The position numbers and the translations under genes are program-made. This document shows, piece by piece, positions 1-8,332 of a stretch of 46,730 nt of DNA. Position 1 is the first letter of the stretch. Every line of letters starts with the position of its first letter. The DNA is from Oscillospiraceae bacterium. GTDB taxonomy: Bacteria; Bacillota; Clostridia; Oscillospirales; Oscillospiraceae. Where the stretch lies: NCBI GenBank assembly GCA_902774015.1, contig CACYHB010000011.1:14927-61656 (forward strand), given 5' to 3'. The notes under the pieces were generated by a model, which ran no database searches, was not told where the DNA came from, and saw only the letters and a program-made list of their open reading frames with translations.

Positions 1-18
1 CAGGCTTTTTCGGGTAAT

Positions 19-45
19 CGCATTTTGATCCCCCGTCAAAATGCG
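19..45. terminator. Hairpin at left edge (first of three)
   Basis: A 10-bp perfect inverted repeat (CGCATTTTGA / TCAAAATGCG) with a 7-base loop. It is the first of three consecutive stem-loops between the window edge and the flavodoxin gene, so it lies downstream of a minus-strand operon. No strong T-run follows on either strand; any terminator role is inferred from position. Confidence 0.4.
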
Positions 46-61
46 CGGCGGGAGAAGCGCA

Positions 62-90
62 GTCAAAAAAGTCTGTCAGACTTTTTTGAC
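62..90. terminator. Hairpin with A/T tracts downstream of flavodoxin operon
   Basis: A 13-bp perfect stem (GTCAAAAAAGTCT / AGACTTTTTTGAC) with a 3-base loop. The stem itself carries six-base A and T tracts, so transcripts from either side would end in a U-rich arm. It is a plausible backup terminator for the minus-strand operon ending at 165. Confidence 0.5.
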
Positions 91-96
91 AAGCTG

Positions 97-139
97 ACAC
101 GCGGAAAGCCTCGGGCTGTGCCCGGGGCTTTCCGCGTGT
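97..139. terminator. Strong GC-rich terminator hairpin
   Basis: A stem of about 19 bp, beginning ACACGCGGAAAGCC and closing GGCTTTCCGCGTGT, with a TGTG-type loop. It is 25 bases past the stop codon of the minus-strand flavodoxin gene, the expected place for its terminator. The plus-strand side is followed by a T-rich stretch. Confidence 0.65.
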
Positions 140-164
140 TTCCTTTGTTTTGGGGACGATGCGA

Positions 165-644
165 TCAGCCCAGATGCAGCTGGGAGATCCAGTCCCGGAG
201 TTCGTTCTCGGAGGCTCTGGCGGCAAAGCGCTTGCCCGGCAGGACCCGCGCGCCCTCAGCGAGCTTTTCGATGCGCGCCTGCCCCTCGCCGAGCTGGCTC
301 CCGCCGGAGGTGAAGAAGGGCACTACGGTCTTTCCGCCGAAGTCATAGGCGTCCAGAAAGCTGTCGATGATGCTGGGTTCGCGGTACCACCAGATCGGGA
401 AGCCCAGGAAAATCACATCCGCATCCGCTACTGGCGCGGAGCAGTCGGCCAGCGCCGGGCGGCAGCTCGGGTCCTGCATCTCCACGGTGCTGCGGGCTTT
501 CTTGTCCATCCAGTTCAGGTCGCGCCGCTCATAGGGGACGGCGGGGCGGATCTCATACAAGGCCGCGTCGGCAGCGGCTGCGAGGGTCTGCGCCAGTCTG
601 GCAGTGCTGCCGCTGGCGGAAAAACAGGCGACCAGTTTGTTCAT
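165..644 (-). CDS. Flavodoxin
   Basis: A 159-residue flavodoxin-fold protein, expected to be cytosolic and to carry FMN as a one-electron or two-electron shuttle. The N-terminus has the phosphate-binding loop (S-A-S-G-S-T-A-R near residues 9-16) after a beta strand, followed by a hydrophobic stretch and the later motifs FLGFPIWWY and FFTSGGSQ typical of the long flavodoxin_4 type found in clostridia. The ATG at 644 was chosen because AAAGGAGAG lies just upstream. An in-frame extension overlaps the previous gene and has no such site. It is the last gene of a three-gene operon with 17 bases to the upstream CMD/cupin gene. The partner reductase and electron acceptor are not evident. Confidence 0.85.
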   Translation of the reverse strand: MNKLVACFSASGSTARLAQTLAAAADAALYEIRPAVPYERRDLNWMDKKARSTVEMQDPSCRPALADCSAPVADADVIFLGFPIWWYREPSIIDSFLDAYDFGGKTVVPFFTSGGSQLGEGQARIEKLAEGARVLPGKRFAARASENELRDWISQLHLG

Positions 645-661
645 GTATACCTCTCCTTTTC

Positions 662-1417
662 TCATTTCAGTTTGCTGTACTCTTCGTCGGAAACCTTCTC
701 CAGCCACTCGTTGGAGGCGTTCTCGCCGGCGACCTCGATGGCCAGATGGGAAAACCAGCTGTCGGCGGCGGCGCCGTGCCAGTGCTTGACGTTGGCCGGG
801 ATATTGACCACCGTGCCCGGAGTCATCTCCACAGGCGCCTTGCCCCACTCCTGATACCAGCCGCGGCCGCCCACACAAAGGAGCATCTGCCCGCCTCCGG
901 CGCTGGCATGGTGGACGTGCCAGTTGTTGCGGCAGCCCGGCTCGAAGGTCACGTTGAAGACCGGCACCTGTTCGGCGGAAACGGGAGCGAGATAGCTCTG
1001 CCCCACGAAGAACTGTCCGTAGGGATTTTCCTCTCCGATGGGGAAAAAGATCGTCTTCTGATAGGCGTCCTTCTCCGCGGAGGCGGGCTCTTCCTCATTC
1101 CAGATCTCCTTCGCCTGGCGGAACACCGCCCAGCCCTTGGGCCACCCCGCGTACATGGTGGCGTGGGTGATGGCGGCGGCGATCTCTTCTTTCGTCACGC
1201 CGTTGTTTTTCGCGTTCTGCAGGTGGTAGCCCAGGGACGAATCCGTGATGCCCGAGGCCATCAGAGATACCACCGTGATGATGCACTTGGTTTTGGTGTC
1301 AAGCGCCTCCTCGTTCCACACCTCGCCGAAAAGAACGTCGTCATTGAGGTGCGCAAACATCGGCGCGAAGTCGCCGAGCTGATCGCGCCCGGCTGTCTGC
1401 GTGATCTTCTTCGACAT
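662..1417 (-). CDS. Carboxymuconolactone decarboxylase-like / cupin fusion protein
   Basis: A 251-residue two-domain cytosolic protein. Residues about 15-110 match the carboxymuconolactone decarboxylase (AhpD-like) fold, with the typical segment S-L-G-Y-H-L-Q-N-A-K and a following E-E-I-A-A-A-I helix. The AhpD CxxC redox pair is absent, with only one Cys at residue 45, so peroxidase activity of the AhpD type is not supported. Residues about 155-240 are a cupin, with an HVHH metal-ligand cluster and a second His in PANVKHWHG. The start has GGAGGAA upstream. It sits 12 bases after the monooxygenase-like gene and before the flavodoxin, suggesting a small redox or detoxification operon. The substrate is unknown. 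Confidence 0.85.
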   Translation of the reverse strand: MSKKITQTAGRDQLGDFAPMFAHLNDDVLFGEVWNEEALDTKTKCIITVVSLMASGITDSSLGYHLQNAKNNGVTKEEIAAAITHATMYAGWPKGWAVFRQAKEIWNEEEPASAEKDAYQKTIFFPIGEENPYGQFFVGQSYLAPVSAEQVPVFNVTFEPGCRNNWHVHHASAGGGQMLLCVGGRGWYQEWGKAPVEMTPGTVVNIPANVKHWHGAAADSWFSHLAIEVAGENASNEWLEKVSDEEYSKLK

Positions 1418-1429
1418 GCTGTCTTCCTC

Positions 1430-1756
1430 CTATCGTTTGATAAACTGCAGGTCCTTCTCCGGCAGAGCGTCATCCGAGAGGAAGCGCTCCGCTTTCATAT
1501 GCAGGTCGTATTTTTCCCGGAGCGCCGCGATCTGCCCCATCATGGGCGACGCGTGGTGCGCGTCGATGGCGGCCTGGTCCCGCCACTGGTCGATGAGCAG
1601 GACGGTCTCGGGATCGTCCATCGGGAAAAAGTAGGCATAGCGCAGATTGCCGTCCTCCGCGCGGATGGCGTCCGCCGTGCCGCTGCGGACCATCTCCTCC
1701 GCGAAGGCCCTGGCTGCGCCGTTTTTGCCGGTATAGTACAGGTTTACCGTGATCAT
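1430..1756 (-). CDS. Antibiotic biosynthesis monooxygenase (ABM)-like protein
   Basis: A 108-residue protein of the dimeric alpha+beta barrel ABM/quinol-monooxygenase class. The sequence shows the pattern of this fold: an N-terminal strand (MITVNLYYTGK), a helix, strand FFPMDDPETVLLIDQW, then DAHHASPMM, the usual His-rich segment before the last helix. Members act without cofactor on aromatic or quinol substrates, but many are uncharacterised. The ATG at 1756 has GGGGAGGA seven bases upstream. A longer in-frame start was rejected because it runs into the promoter. It is the first gene of the operon with the CMD/cupin and flavodoxin genes. Confidence 0.75.
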   Translation of the reverse strand: MITVNLYYTGKNGAARAFAEEMVRSGTADAIRAEDGNLRYAYFFPMDDPETVLLIDQWRDQAAIDAHHASPMMGQIAALREKYDLHMKAERFLSDDALPEKDLQFIKR

Positions 1757-1858
1757 AGCAGTCCTCCCCATACAGTCAGAATCCGGGGACACAGCGTCCC
1801 GCCGATACGCAGGCAGCCCGCTTCTTCTGTCGCCGGGAGCTGCAGATCGTCTGGTATC

Positions 1859-1887
1859 AGTATAGCACACACCTGACAGCGCGGCAA
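1859..1887 (-). promoter_or_regulatory. Promoter of the ABM-CMD/cupin-flavodoxin operon
   Basis: On the minus strand TTGCCG and TATACT are separated by exactly 17 bases, a good sigma-A match about 100 bases upstream of the ABM start codon. No operator repeat was recognised around it. Confidence 0.6.
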
Positions 1888-1919
1888 TGCTGCTGCGGAG
1901 GATTGTTGGGAAGACGCGG

Positions 1920-1958
1920 AAAAGCGGCGCTTCGAAGAAGCTTCGAAACGCCGCTTTT
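1920..1958. terminator. Bidirectional terminator after the GH1 gene
   Basis: A 10-bp outer stem AAAAGCGGCG / CGCCGCTTTT encloses a 7-bp inner stem TTCGAAG / CTTCGAA. It lies 19 bases past the GH1 stop codon on the minus strand and ends in T4 on both strands. Confidence 0.7.
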
Positions 1959-1976
1959 CTGTGTGTTTTCCTTTGC

Positions 1977-3260
1977 TTATCCGGCGAAACGGCCCAGGAA
2001 GGAGAGGCTGGGCTTGGGCTGACGTTCCTGTGTGCTGCGGTCCACGGCGATGAGGCCGAAGGTCATGCCGAAGCCCTTCTGCCACTCGAAGTTGTCCATC
2101 AGGCTCCAGTGGCAGTAGCCCTTCACCGGGATGCCGTCGCGGAGGCAGTTTTCCACGCCGGCAAGCGCCCGGCGGATGAACTCCACCCGGCGGCTGTCGT
2201 CCGAGACGGCGACGCCGTTTTCCGTGACGATGAGGTCGCCCGTGAAGTCCTCGTGCACCTTGCGGATCACATGCTCCAGCGCTTCGGGGTAGAACTCGTA
2301 GTCCATCTGGGTCAGCTCCGCGCCATCGGGACAGGGCAGCTGTCCCTCCGGGCCGTACTGGGTGCGGGTATAGTTCTGCACCCCCAGGAAGTCGTCGTCC
2401 TGAATATACGGCAGATAGTGGCGGAACTCCTCGTCCCACTCCTTTGCGGCAAAGCCCTCGCCGCCGGGGAGGGCCTGGCAGTCATGCAGGGAGAGGGTGA
2501 TGCCGACTTTGATGTTCGGACAGATGGCCTTGATGGCCGCCTTCGCCGCCTGATGGGCGCGCAGCACCAGCCGGTCGCCCTCCGGCGTGCGGGAGGAGAC
2601 AAAGATCTGCGGCTGCGGCGTGCCGAAGATCCGGGCGTTTTCCGCGGCGGCAAACTTCATGTTCTCCATCATCTTTTCAAAGTTCATGCCGACCTGAACG
2701 CTGCCCTCGGCGTTTTTGGCTTTTGCGGCGGCCTGCTGCGCCATGAGCTGAAAACGCCGGGAGATGGCCGCCAGCTGCAGGCCCATGTTGGCCTCGTTGA
2801 TGGTGCAGATGTAGTTGAGCTCACTTCCCAGCTTTTCGGTCACACAGGCCGCGTAGCGGCGGAAGTCCTCCACGGTGCTCTCCGCTTCCCAGCCGCCCTT
2901 GCGGATGAGCCAGACGGGAGAGGTGAAGTGATGCAGCGTAAGGATCGGTTCGACGCCGTGCGCCCTGCAGCAGGCAATGACGCTGCGGTAGTGTTCGATC
3001 TCCTTCTCGTCGATCTTTCCCTCTTCCGGTTCGATGCGCGCCCACTCCACGGAGAAGCGGTAGGCGTTCAGGCCCGCGTCCGCCAGAAGCCGGACGTCCT
3101 GCTCATAGCGGTTATAGTGGTCGCAGGCCTCACCGCTGGGTTCGGTGAAGCTGGAGTGAGGCAGCAGCTCCTGCGCCCAGTAATCGCTGTTTGTGTTGTT
3201 GCCCTCCACCTGGTGGGCGGCAGTCGCCGCGCCGATGAAAAAGCCTTTGGGGAACGCCAT
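1977..3260 (-). CDS. Beta-glucosidase-type GH1 glycoside hydrolase
   Basis: A 427-residue GH1 enzyme that should cleave beta-glucosides or 6-phospho-beta-glucosides by a retaining mechanism. The N-terminus FFIGAATAAHQVEG is the GH1 signature. The acid/base Glu is E156 in TINEANMG (usually TFNEP) and the nucleophile is E347 in IVTENG, and FEWQ near residue 391 forms part of the aglycone site. There is no signal peptide, so it is cytosolic. It is slightly shorter than the usual 440-480 residues. It is the last gene of the glycosidase cluster but has its own promoter and a GAGGAGG site. The altered NEA instead of NEP is worth noting. Whether the substrate is phosphorylated cannot be judged from this sequence. 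Confidence 0.92.
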   Translation of the reverse strand: MAFPKGFFIGAATAAHQVEGNNTNSDYWAQELLPHSSFTEPSGEACDHYNRYEQDVRLLADAGLNAYRFSVEWARIEPEEGKIDEKEIEHYRSVIACCRAHGVEPILTLHHFTSPVWLIRKGGWEAESTVEDFRRYAACVTEKLGSELNYICTINEANMGLQLAAISRRFQLMAQQAAAKAKNAEGSVQVGMNFEKMMENMKFAAAENARIFGTPQPQIFVSSRTPEGDRLVLRAHQAAKAAIKAICPNIKVGITLSLHDCQALPGGEGFAAKEWDEEFRHYLPYIQDDDFLGVQNYTRTQYGPEGQLPCPDGAELTQMDYEFYPEALEHVIRKVHEDFTGDLIVTENGVAVSDDSRRVEFIRRALAGVENCLRDGIPVKGYCHWSLMDNFEWQKGFGMTFGLIAVDRSTQERQPKPSLSFLGRFAG

Positions 3261-3283
3261 GCTTTTCTCCTCCTCAGTTCAGT

Positions 3284-3312
3284 TCTATACTATCCCCTAA
3301 CAAAAACTGCAA
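3284..3312 (-). promoter_or_regulatory. Internal promoter of the GH1 gene
   Basis: TTGCAG and TATAGA on the minus strand with a 17-base spacer, ending about 25 bases upstream of the GH1 start codon. It lies in the only sizeable gap (159 bases) of the glycosidase operon, so GH1 may be expressed separately from the upstream genes. Confidence 0.55.
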
Positions 3313-3419
3313 AACCTTTCCGTCAGAATTTGTGCCATACTGCGTTGCCTTCCTTGACCATATATGTCCATTATGCTCTGCGGAAGGCGCCTTGTCTGAC
3401 ACCAATTCTGCTCGGAAAT

Positions 3420-5240
3420 CTAATTGCACTTTCTATCAGGGAATAGTTTTACACATTCGCCCCGGGTGATGCCGTTTTCGTTGAAGGCGTCCACCCGGAC
3501 GTAATACTCCCGGTCCTTGATCAGCGCCCCCACGCGGGTTTCACCCGGCGCGAAGACCATATAGCTGTGGTAGAGCTTCTCCGGCGCGGAGCCGAAGAGG
3601 ATGTTGTAGCCCAGGGTATCGTCCTGGGGCGCGACGTCCACCAGCATGTCCAGATCGCCGCGCCGCCCGGCGGCAAAGCACGGTACTTTGGGCTTATCGC
3701 CCTTTCCGAGGCCGAACGCGCGCAGGCCGGAGACGCAGGGATTCTGCCCGTAGGGCAGCGCCATGCCGCTCAGGCGGAGATACCGGGCGGCAAAGCCTTC
3801 CTCCCGCAGCACCAGATCGTGGCTCAGGTCGGTCTCTGCGTCGGATTTGTCCTCGATCAGAAACCAGGTCTCGCCGTCGAGAGAGCCTTCCAGCTTCCAC
3901 CGGGTCACATGCTCCGCCTCCTCGATATAGCGGGCCTGGGAGCCGGGGCGGATCTCCCCGGGACAGGGAACGTCAAGCCTGTCGTCGGCGAAGTTCACCT
4001 GCACGGCGTGAACGTCAAACACTTTTCCCAGATCCACGCACAGCCATTCGCCGCGGCTGTTCGAGGCGGCGCGCCACCAGGTCTGCACGTTCTCCTCCGT
4101 GGCCTTCTCCGGCTCATGGCCGGGAAGGAAGGAAGAGGCGGAGGCGGTCTTGCGCGCGCTCAGGAGCATCCACGCGGGATCGCGCCAGGGGTCCTCCTCC
4201 CCGCCGGAAACCGCCATGGGCCAGTCGCCGTAGCGCTGGTTGCAGAAGAGCTCGCCCTCGGCGTCGAAGCCGGCGGGCCAGAGTCCCACGCGGCGCTCGA
4301 AGTCGTGGTTCACGCTGATGCGCATGGTGGCCGTGTGCCAAAGATTGCCCTGCTCATCCTCCATGGTGGAGCCGTGGCCCGCGCCGGGCAGAAAGCCGCC
4401 GGGTTTGTAGGAATAGGGGTTGTTCTCCGCCAGCCGGAAGGGACCGAGAGGGCCGTCGCCCACGTAGACCCCGTCGGAATAGCTGTTGTACTGGGTGCCG
4501 GGAGCGGCGTACTGGAGATAATACTTCCCTCCGTGCTTGTCCATCCAGGCGCCCTCGATGTAGGGCCGGTTGGAGAACATGCCGCGGATCAGGGGCTTCA
4601 CTTCCTCCGGCACCATGCTCTCGGGGATGCCCTGTGCCTCGTGGAAGGCGCGGTATTTGGCGTCGATCTCCTCCTCCGATGCGGGCAGGAGACTGTTATT
4701 CTCGCCGAAGCGCTCATAGCCGATCTCGAAAGGGTGGCCCTCCAGCAGAGCCTTCGGCTCGGTTTTGGGCAGCATGGTCTCCGCCTCCAGCTCCACGCCG
4801 TAGATGGGCGTGACGTTGGAGCAGCCCCAGTAAAAGTAGATGCGCCCGTCGTCGTCGACAAAGAGGTTGGGGTCCCAGTAGGGGAAGCTGCCCTCGATGC
4901 GCTCATAGGGGCCGTTGAGAACGTCCTTCGTGCGCCAGCGGTCGCAGTTGTGCTCCCGGTTGGAGGCGCAGAAATACACCCAGTCCCCCAGGACGCGCAC
5001 GTCCGGCGCGTAATCGTAGAGAGGGAGCGCGTCGGGCAGGCGGTGGTTTTCCCAGTTCACCAGGTCGTCCGAGACCCAGACGCCCAGGGTCATGGAGGCG
5101 AAGATGTAGTAGCGTCCCCGAAAGCAGATCATGGACGGGTCCGCTGCCTCGCGGCAGATCTGCAGCTGACCGTGCCTGCGGGGATCGGCGTTGAACTGGT
5201 AGCGGTAATTGACGTTCAAAGGATTACAGTAGTACTTCAT
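3420..5240 (-). CDS. GH43 glycoside hydrolase with F5/8C and Fn3-like C-terminus
   Basis: A 606-residue protein with an N-terminal five-bladed GH43 domain (residues about 20-350), expected to act on arabinose-, xylose- or galactose-containing side chains. The general base is probably D34 in REAADPSMI, with further conserved parts YWDPNLFVDDDG near 140 and EGAWM near 230. Residues about 375-500 look like an F5/8-type C (discoidin) carbohydrate-binding domain (WLCVDLGKVFDVHAVQVNF). The last 90 residues resemble an Fn3 fold. No signal peptide is visible, so despite the binding domain it is likely cytosolic. Its first 17 bases overlap the end of the GH78 gene, suggesting translational coupling. 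Exact GH43 subfamily and substrate remain uncertain. Confidence 0.85.
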   Translation of the reverse strand: MKYYCNPLNVNYRYQFNADPRRHGQLQICREAADPSMICFRGRYYIFASMTLGVWVSDDLVNWENHRLPDALPLYDYAPDVRVLGDWVYFCASNREHNCDRWRTKDVLNGPYERIEGSFPYWDPNLFVDDDGRIYFYWGCSNVTPIYGVELEAETMLPKTEPKALLEGHPFEIGYERFGENNSLLPASEEEIDAKYRAFHEAQGIPESMVPEEVKPLIRGMFSNRPYIEGAWMDKHGGKYYLQYAAPGTQYNSYSDGVYVGDGPLGPFRLAENNPYSYKPGGFLPGAGHGSTMEDEQGNLWHTATMRISVNHDFERRVGLWPAGFDAEGELFCNQRYGDWPMAVSGGEEDPWRDPAWMLLSARKTASASSFLPGHEPEKATEENVQTWWRAASNSRGEWLCVDLGKVFDVHAVQVNFADDRLDVPCPGEIRPGSQARYIEEAEHVTRWKLEGSLDGETWFLIEDKSDAETDLSHDLVLREEGFAARYLRLSGMALPYGQNPCVSGLRAFGLGKGDKPKVPCFAAGRRGDLDMLVDVAPQDDTLGYNILFGSAPEKLYHSYMVFAPGETRVGALIKDREYYVRVDAFNENGITRGECVKLFPDRKCN

Positions 5241-7485
5241 AATGATACTCTCCTTCCGTGACGCTGTGGCTTTCTCCGTTGGGCAGCTCTATCTCGGCGG
5301 GGACAGGCACGGCGAAATCGAAAACAAGCCTGTCTTCCCGGTATTCCCAGGCGCTCCGGATGGTCCCGACGGGAGAGCGCCACTCTGCCTTCGCACGGCC
5401 CAGGCATTGGTCCGGGAAGGGGCGGAGGCGGAGCTGTCCGGCCGAGAGCCGGATCCCGCAGACGCCGCCGAAGAGCCAGCCGGTGACGGCGCCGTAGGAG
5501 TAGTGGTTCAGGGAATCGTGCACCGTGCCGTCCGGCCGGATGCCGTCCCAGGTCTCCCAGATCGTGGTCGCGCCCTTTTTGACCGCGTAGAGCCAGCCGG
5601 GGCAGTCCTGCTGCAGCAGGAGCCGGTAGGCTGTGTCCGTATGGCCGTTCTCCGCCAGCACCCGGCAGAGATCGGGGGTGGAGAGGAAGCCGGTGTTCAG
5701 GTGATAACCGTTCTTCACCACCAGCGCGTTCAGGGCGTCCGCCGCCGCCAGCGCCTCGTCCCCGTCCAGCAGGCCGAAGGCGATGGGACGCACATATTCG
5801 CACTGGCGCTCGGACACGATCCGGCCGTTTTTGGTGCAGGCGCGGCGATAGGCCTTCTTCGCGTTCTCCGCGATCTGTGCAAAGCGCTCCGCGTCCTCCG
5901 GTTTATCCAGGATCTCCGCGATCTGCGCGAGCAGAGAGGCCGACCGGAAATAATAGGCCGTGGCCACCTCGGGCGCGCCGAACATCATGGTCTTTTTCAT
6001 CGCGTCCATGTTGTCCACGTCGGGCTGGCACCACTCGCCGAAATGAAAGCCCTCGTCCACCAGGTACTTGTGGTAGGGATTGAGCAGGTTGTGGGGCCGG
6101 GTCTTTTGGGCGCGCTTTTCCACGAAGCCCAGCCAGCGGCGCATCATGTCGTAGTTTTCTTCCAGGATCTCTTTCCGGCCATAGGCCTCATACAGCGCCC
6201 AGGGCACCAGCACGCAGGCGTCGCCCCAGCCGGCGGAGCCCTGCAGCATGTTGGAGATCATCCCGCCGGCGTCGTTCACCGGCGCGATGTTGCGCACCAG
6301 CCCGTCCTCGCCCTGGGCCAGGCGGCACTCGCCCAGCCACTTGCGCAGCACCGGATAGCAGTCCATCAGATAGACGGCGGTGGGCGTGAAGGCGCCGGCG
6401 TCCCCGGTCCAGCCCGCGCGCTCGCGGGTGGGGCAGTCGGTGGGGATGTCGCAGAAATTGGAGCGCATGCTCCAGAGGCTGTTGCGGAAAAGCTGATTCA
6501 CGTCGGCGTTTCCGCAGTCGAAAAAGCCGGTCTGCGCCATCTGCGAATAGACGGCGACCGCGGTAAAGGAGGCGCCGCTCAGGTCGAGGTCCGTCTCCAC
6601 CTTGGCGTAGCGGAAGCCGAAGATGCAAAACCGGGGCTTATAGGCATTCTCCCCGTCCCTGCAGACGTAGTCGATGCGCTGGGGGATGCCGCCGTTTTTG
6701 TTGCGATCGCCCGGATCGAAATTCTTTTGGGTGAAGTTGCCGTTTTCGTCCAGCGTCTCGCCGTGCCAGAGGGTAATGCGCTGACCGGCCTTCGCGTTCA
6801 CGCGCAGCTCCGTGTAACCCGCCAGGTTCTGGCCGAAATCGATCACGGTTTCGCCGTTGGGCGCGGTGAAGAGTTTCCCCTCAAAGCGCTCCTGCTCCAG
6901 AACGGGCACGCTCTCGGTGGGGGCGAGGGTCTCAAAGCCGAAATCCCGGAGTGTCACGCCGTGCCAGTCGCGGATCTCCTCCCGGCGCGCGTCATAGCTC
7001 TCGCCCAGCTCCGGATCGTTCAGGCGGATCGGGCCGCTCTGGCTGGCCTCCCAGCTCTCGTCGCTCGCGAGCAGGATCTTCCCGCCGGCCTCCAGCTGGC
7101 ACAGCAGGGCCAGGTCGCTGCCGAAGAGGCAGCTCAGGCCGTCGATCCCGTTGTTGCCGCGATACCAGCCGTCTCCCAGGGTAACGGTGATCTCATTCTC
7201 GCCCTCGCGCAGCAGGGCTGTGACGTCATAAGCCTGCACGGTGAGGCGTTTGCGGTATTCCCCTGCGCCGGGGGCCAGGACGAAGTCCCCCACCCGTCGG
7301 CCGTTGAGCTCTGCCTCATACAGCCCGTGGCAGGTGATATAGAGCACGGCGTTCTCTGCTTGAGCGGCGTAAAAGCTGCGGCGCAGCACCGAGGCCGGCT
7401 GCCGCTCGCCCTTCTCATGGGGCAGCTCCGGGTCGATCCACTTTGCCCGCCATACGGCGGGCATCCTGTTTTGCAGCAGCGTCAT
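5224..7485 (-). CDS. GH78 alpha-L-rhamnosidase
   Basis: A 753-residue inverting rhamnosidase that removes terminal alpha-L-rhamnose from plant glycosides or pectin fragments. The N-terminal beta-sandwich domains (residues about 1-300) include the GDGWYRGNNG type segment. The (alpha/alpha)6 barrel carries DCPTRERAGWTGD starting at residue 350, the GH78 catalytic-loop signature, then GSAGWGDACVLVPW and WETWDG at 643-648, followed by SLNHYSYGAVTGWLF. A C-terminal beta domain ends the protein. The length is a little shorter than typical 850-1000-residue members because N-terminal accessory domains are reduced. No signal peptide is seen. One base separates it from the upstream isomerase gene and it overlaps GH43 by 17 bases, so it is firmly in the operon. 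Confidence 0.93.
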   Translation of the reverse strand: MTLLQNRMPAVWRAKWIDPELPHEKGERQPASVLRRSFYAAQAENAVLYITCHGLYEAELNGRRVGDFVLAPGAGEYRKRLTVQAYDVTALLREGENEITVTLGDGWYRGNNGIDGLSCLFGSDLALLCQLEAGGKILLASDESWEASQSGPIRLNDPELGESYDARREEIRDWHGVTLRDFGFETLAPTESVPVLEQERFEGKLFTAPNGETVIDFGQNLAGYTELRVNAKAGQRITLWHGETLDENGNFTQKNFDPGDRNKNGGIPQRIDYVCRDGENAYKPRFCIFGFRYAKVETDLDLSGASFTAVAVYSQMAQTGFFDCGNADVNQLFRNSLWSMRSNFCDIPTDCPTRERAGWTGDAGAFTPTAVYLMDCYPVLRKWLGECRLAQGEDGLVRNIAPVNDAGGMISNMLQGSAGWGDACVLVPWALYEAYGRKEILEENYDMMRRWLGFVEKRAQKTRPHNLLNPYHKYLVDEGFHFGEWCQPDVDNMDAMKKTMMFGAPEVATAYYFRSASLLAQIAEILDKPEDAERFAQIAENAKKAYRRACTKNGRIVSERQCEYVRPIAFGLLDGDEALAAADALNALVVKNGYHLNTGFLSTPDLCRVLAENGHTDTAYRLLLQQDCPGWLYAVKKGATTIWETWDGIRPDGTVHDSLNHYSYGAVTGWLFGGVCGIRLSAGQLRLRPFPDQCLGRAKAEWRSPVGTIRSAWEYREDRLVFDFAVPVPAEIELPNGESHSVTEGEYHYEVLL

Positions 7486-7486
7486 A

Positions 7487-8332
7487 TCAGCACCTCTCGT
7501 TCAGCCATTTTGCGCTCAGTTCCAGACTTTTCACCGGGTCTTTGTCGATCCAGTTTTTGTGGCTCTCCAGCACCACGGCCTCGACGCCGCTTTCCAGCGC
7601 GATCTCCCGGAGTCCGTCCAGGTCCATGTTCCCGGTGCCGAGCTCCATGCTGTCGGCCTTCAGGATCGGCGTCATGGCGGGGCCGGTCTGCCGGCTGCCC
7701 CGGTCGTTGATGTGCCAGAGCTTCATGCGCCGTCCCAGCTTTTTCATCCAGGCCTTCGCATCCGCGCCGCCGTCGGTGAACCAGTAGCTGTCAAACTCAA
7801 AGTTGACGAGCGCGGGGTCTGTTTCCGCAAGCAGGACTTCATAGGCGCGAAGGCCGGGCTTTACCGGAAGAAGCTCCACGTTGTGGTTGTGATACAGGAG
7901 CCCGACGCCCTGTTTTTTCAGCGTCTCACCGGCCCGGTCCAGGCGCTGCGCCAGCTCGCGCACCTCCGCCTCGTCGGAATAGTCAAAGCGGTACATGCCG
8001 GTGATCACGATTTTGTCCGTCCCGAAGCTCTTCGCCTCTTCGATCACCGTCTCCGTCTCCCGCTCCAGGGAACCCAGGTCGGCGTGGAGACTGGCGACAG
8101 TCAGCCCGCTCTCCCGGAGAAGGCTCTGCCAGTCGAGCTTGCCGCCGTTTCCGGTGGGCATCCCGGCAGCGCGTGTCATCAGCCGCACCATGAGGGAGCT
8201 GGGGTGGAGCATGAAGCGATTGAGTTCAAGGCCGTCGTAACCGGCGGCCTTGATTCTGCGTAAAGTCTCCCGGGCCTGTGACTCGCTTCCGGTCACCGTG
8301 CCCAGCATGATCTGCTGTACGTACGTTTTCAT
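7487..8332 (-). CDS. Sugar phosphate isomerase/epimerase (AP endonuclease-2-like TIM barrel)
   Basis: A 281-residue xylose-isomerase-like TIM barrel. The order of conserved parts is that of the family: GYDGLELNRF near residue 33, SLHADL near 82, LLYHNHNVEL near 165 (metal-binding region), FEFDSYW near 198, LWHINDRG near 224 and a C-terminal VLESH. Such enzymes isomerise or epimerise free or derivatised sugars and often sit in catabolic gene clusters for unusual glycosides. It shares a 4-base ATGA overlap with the preceding GH2 gene and is one base from the GH78 gene. The substrate is not predictable; because of the neighbours, rhamnose or another released sugar, or an oxidised glycoside, is a reasonable guess. 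Confidence 0.8.
   Translation of the reverse strand: MKTYVQQIMLGTVTGSESQARETLRRIKAAGYDGLELNRFMLHPSSLMVRLMTRAAGMPTGNGGKLDWQSLLRESGLTVASLHADLGSLERETETVIEEAKSFGTDKIVITGMYRFDYSDEAEVRELAQRLDRAGETLKKQGVGLLYHNHNVELLPVKPGLRAYEVLLAETDPALVNFEFDSYWFTDGGADAKAWMKKLGRRMKLWHINDRGSRQTGPAMTPILKADSMELGTGNMDLDGLREIALESGVEAVVLESHKNWIDKDPVKSLELSAKWLNERC

Noticed and set aside
1887-3446. A 519-codon open frame antisense to the GH1 gene
   Set aside because: It is the complement of a gene with intact GH1 motifs. High GC at third positions creates such long antisense frames. No ribosome site or recognisable protein.
5242-7710. An 822-codon open frame antisense to the GH78 gene
   Set aside because: It is opposite a complete rhamnosidase gene, shows low-complexity Ala/Gly/Leu composition and no domain. 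A GC-bias shadow.
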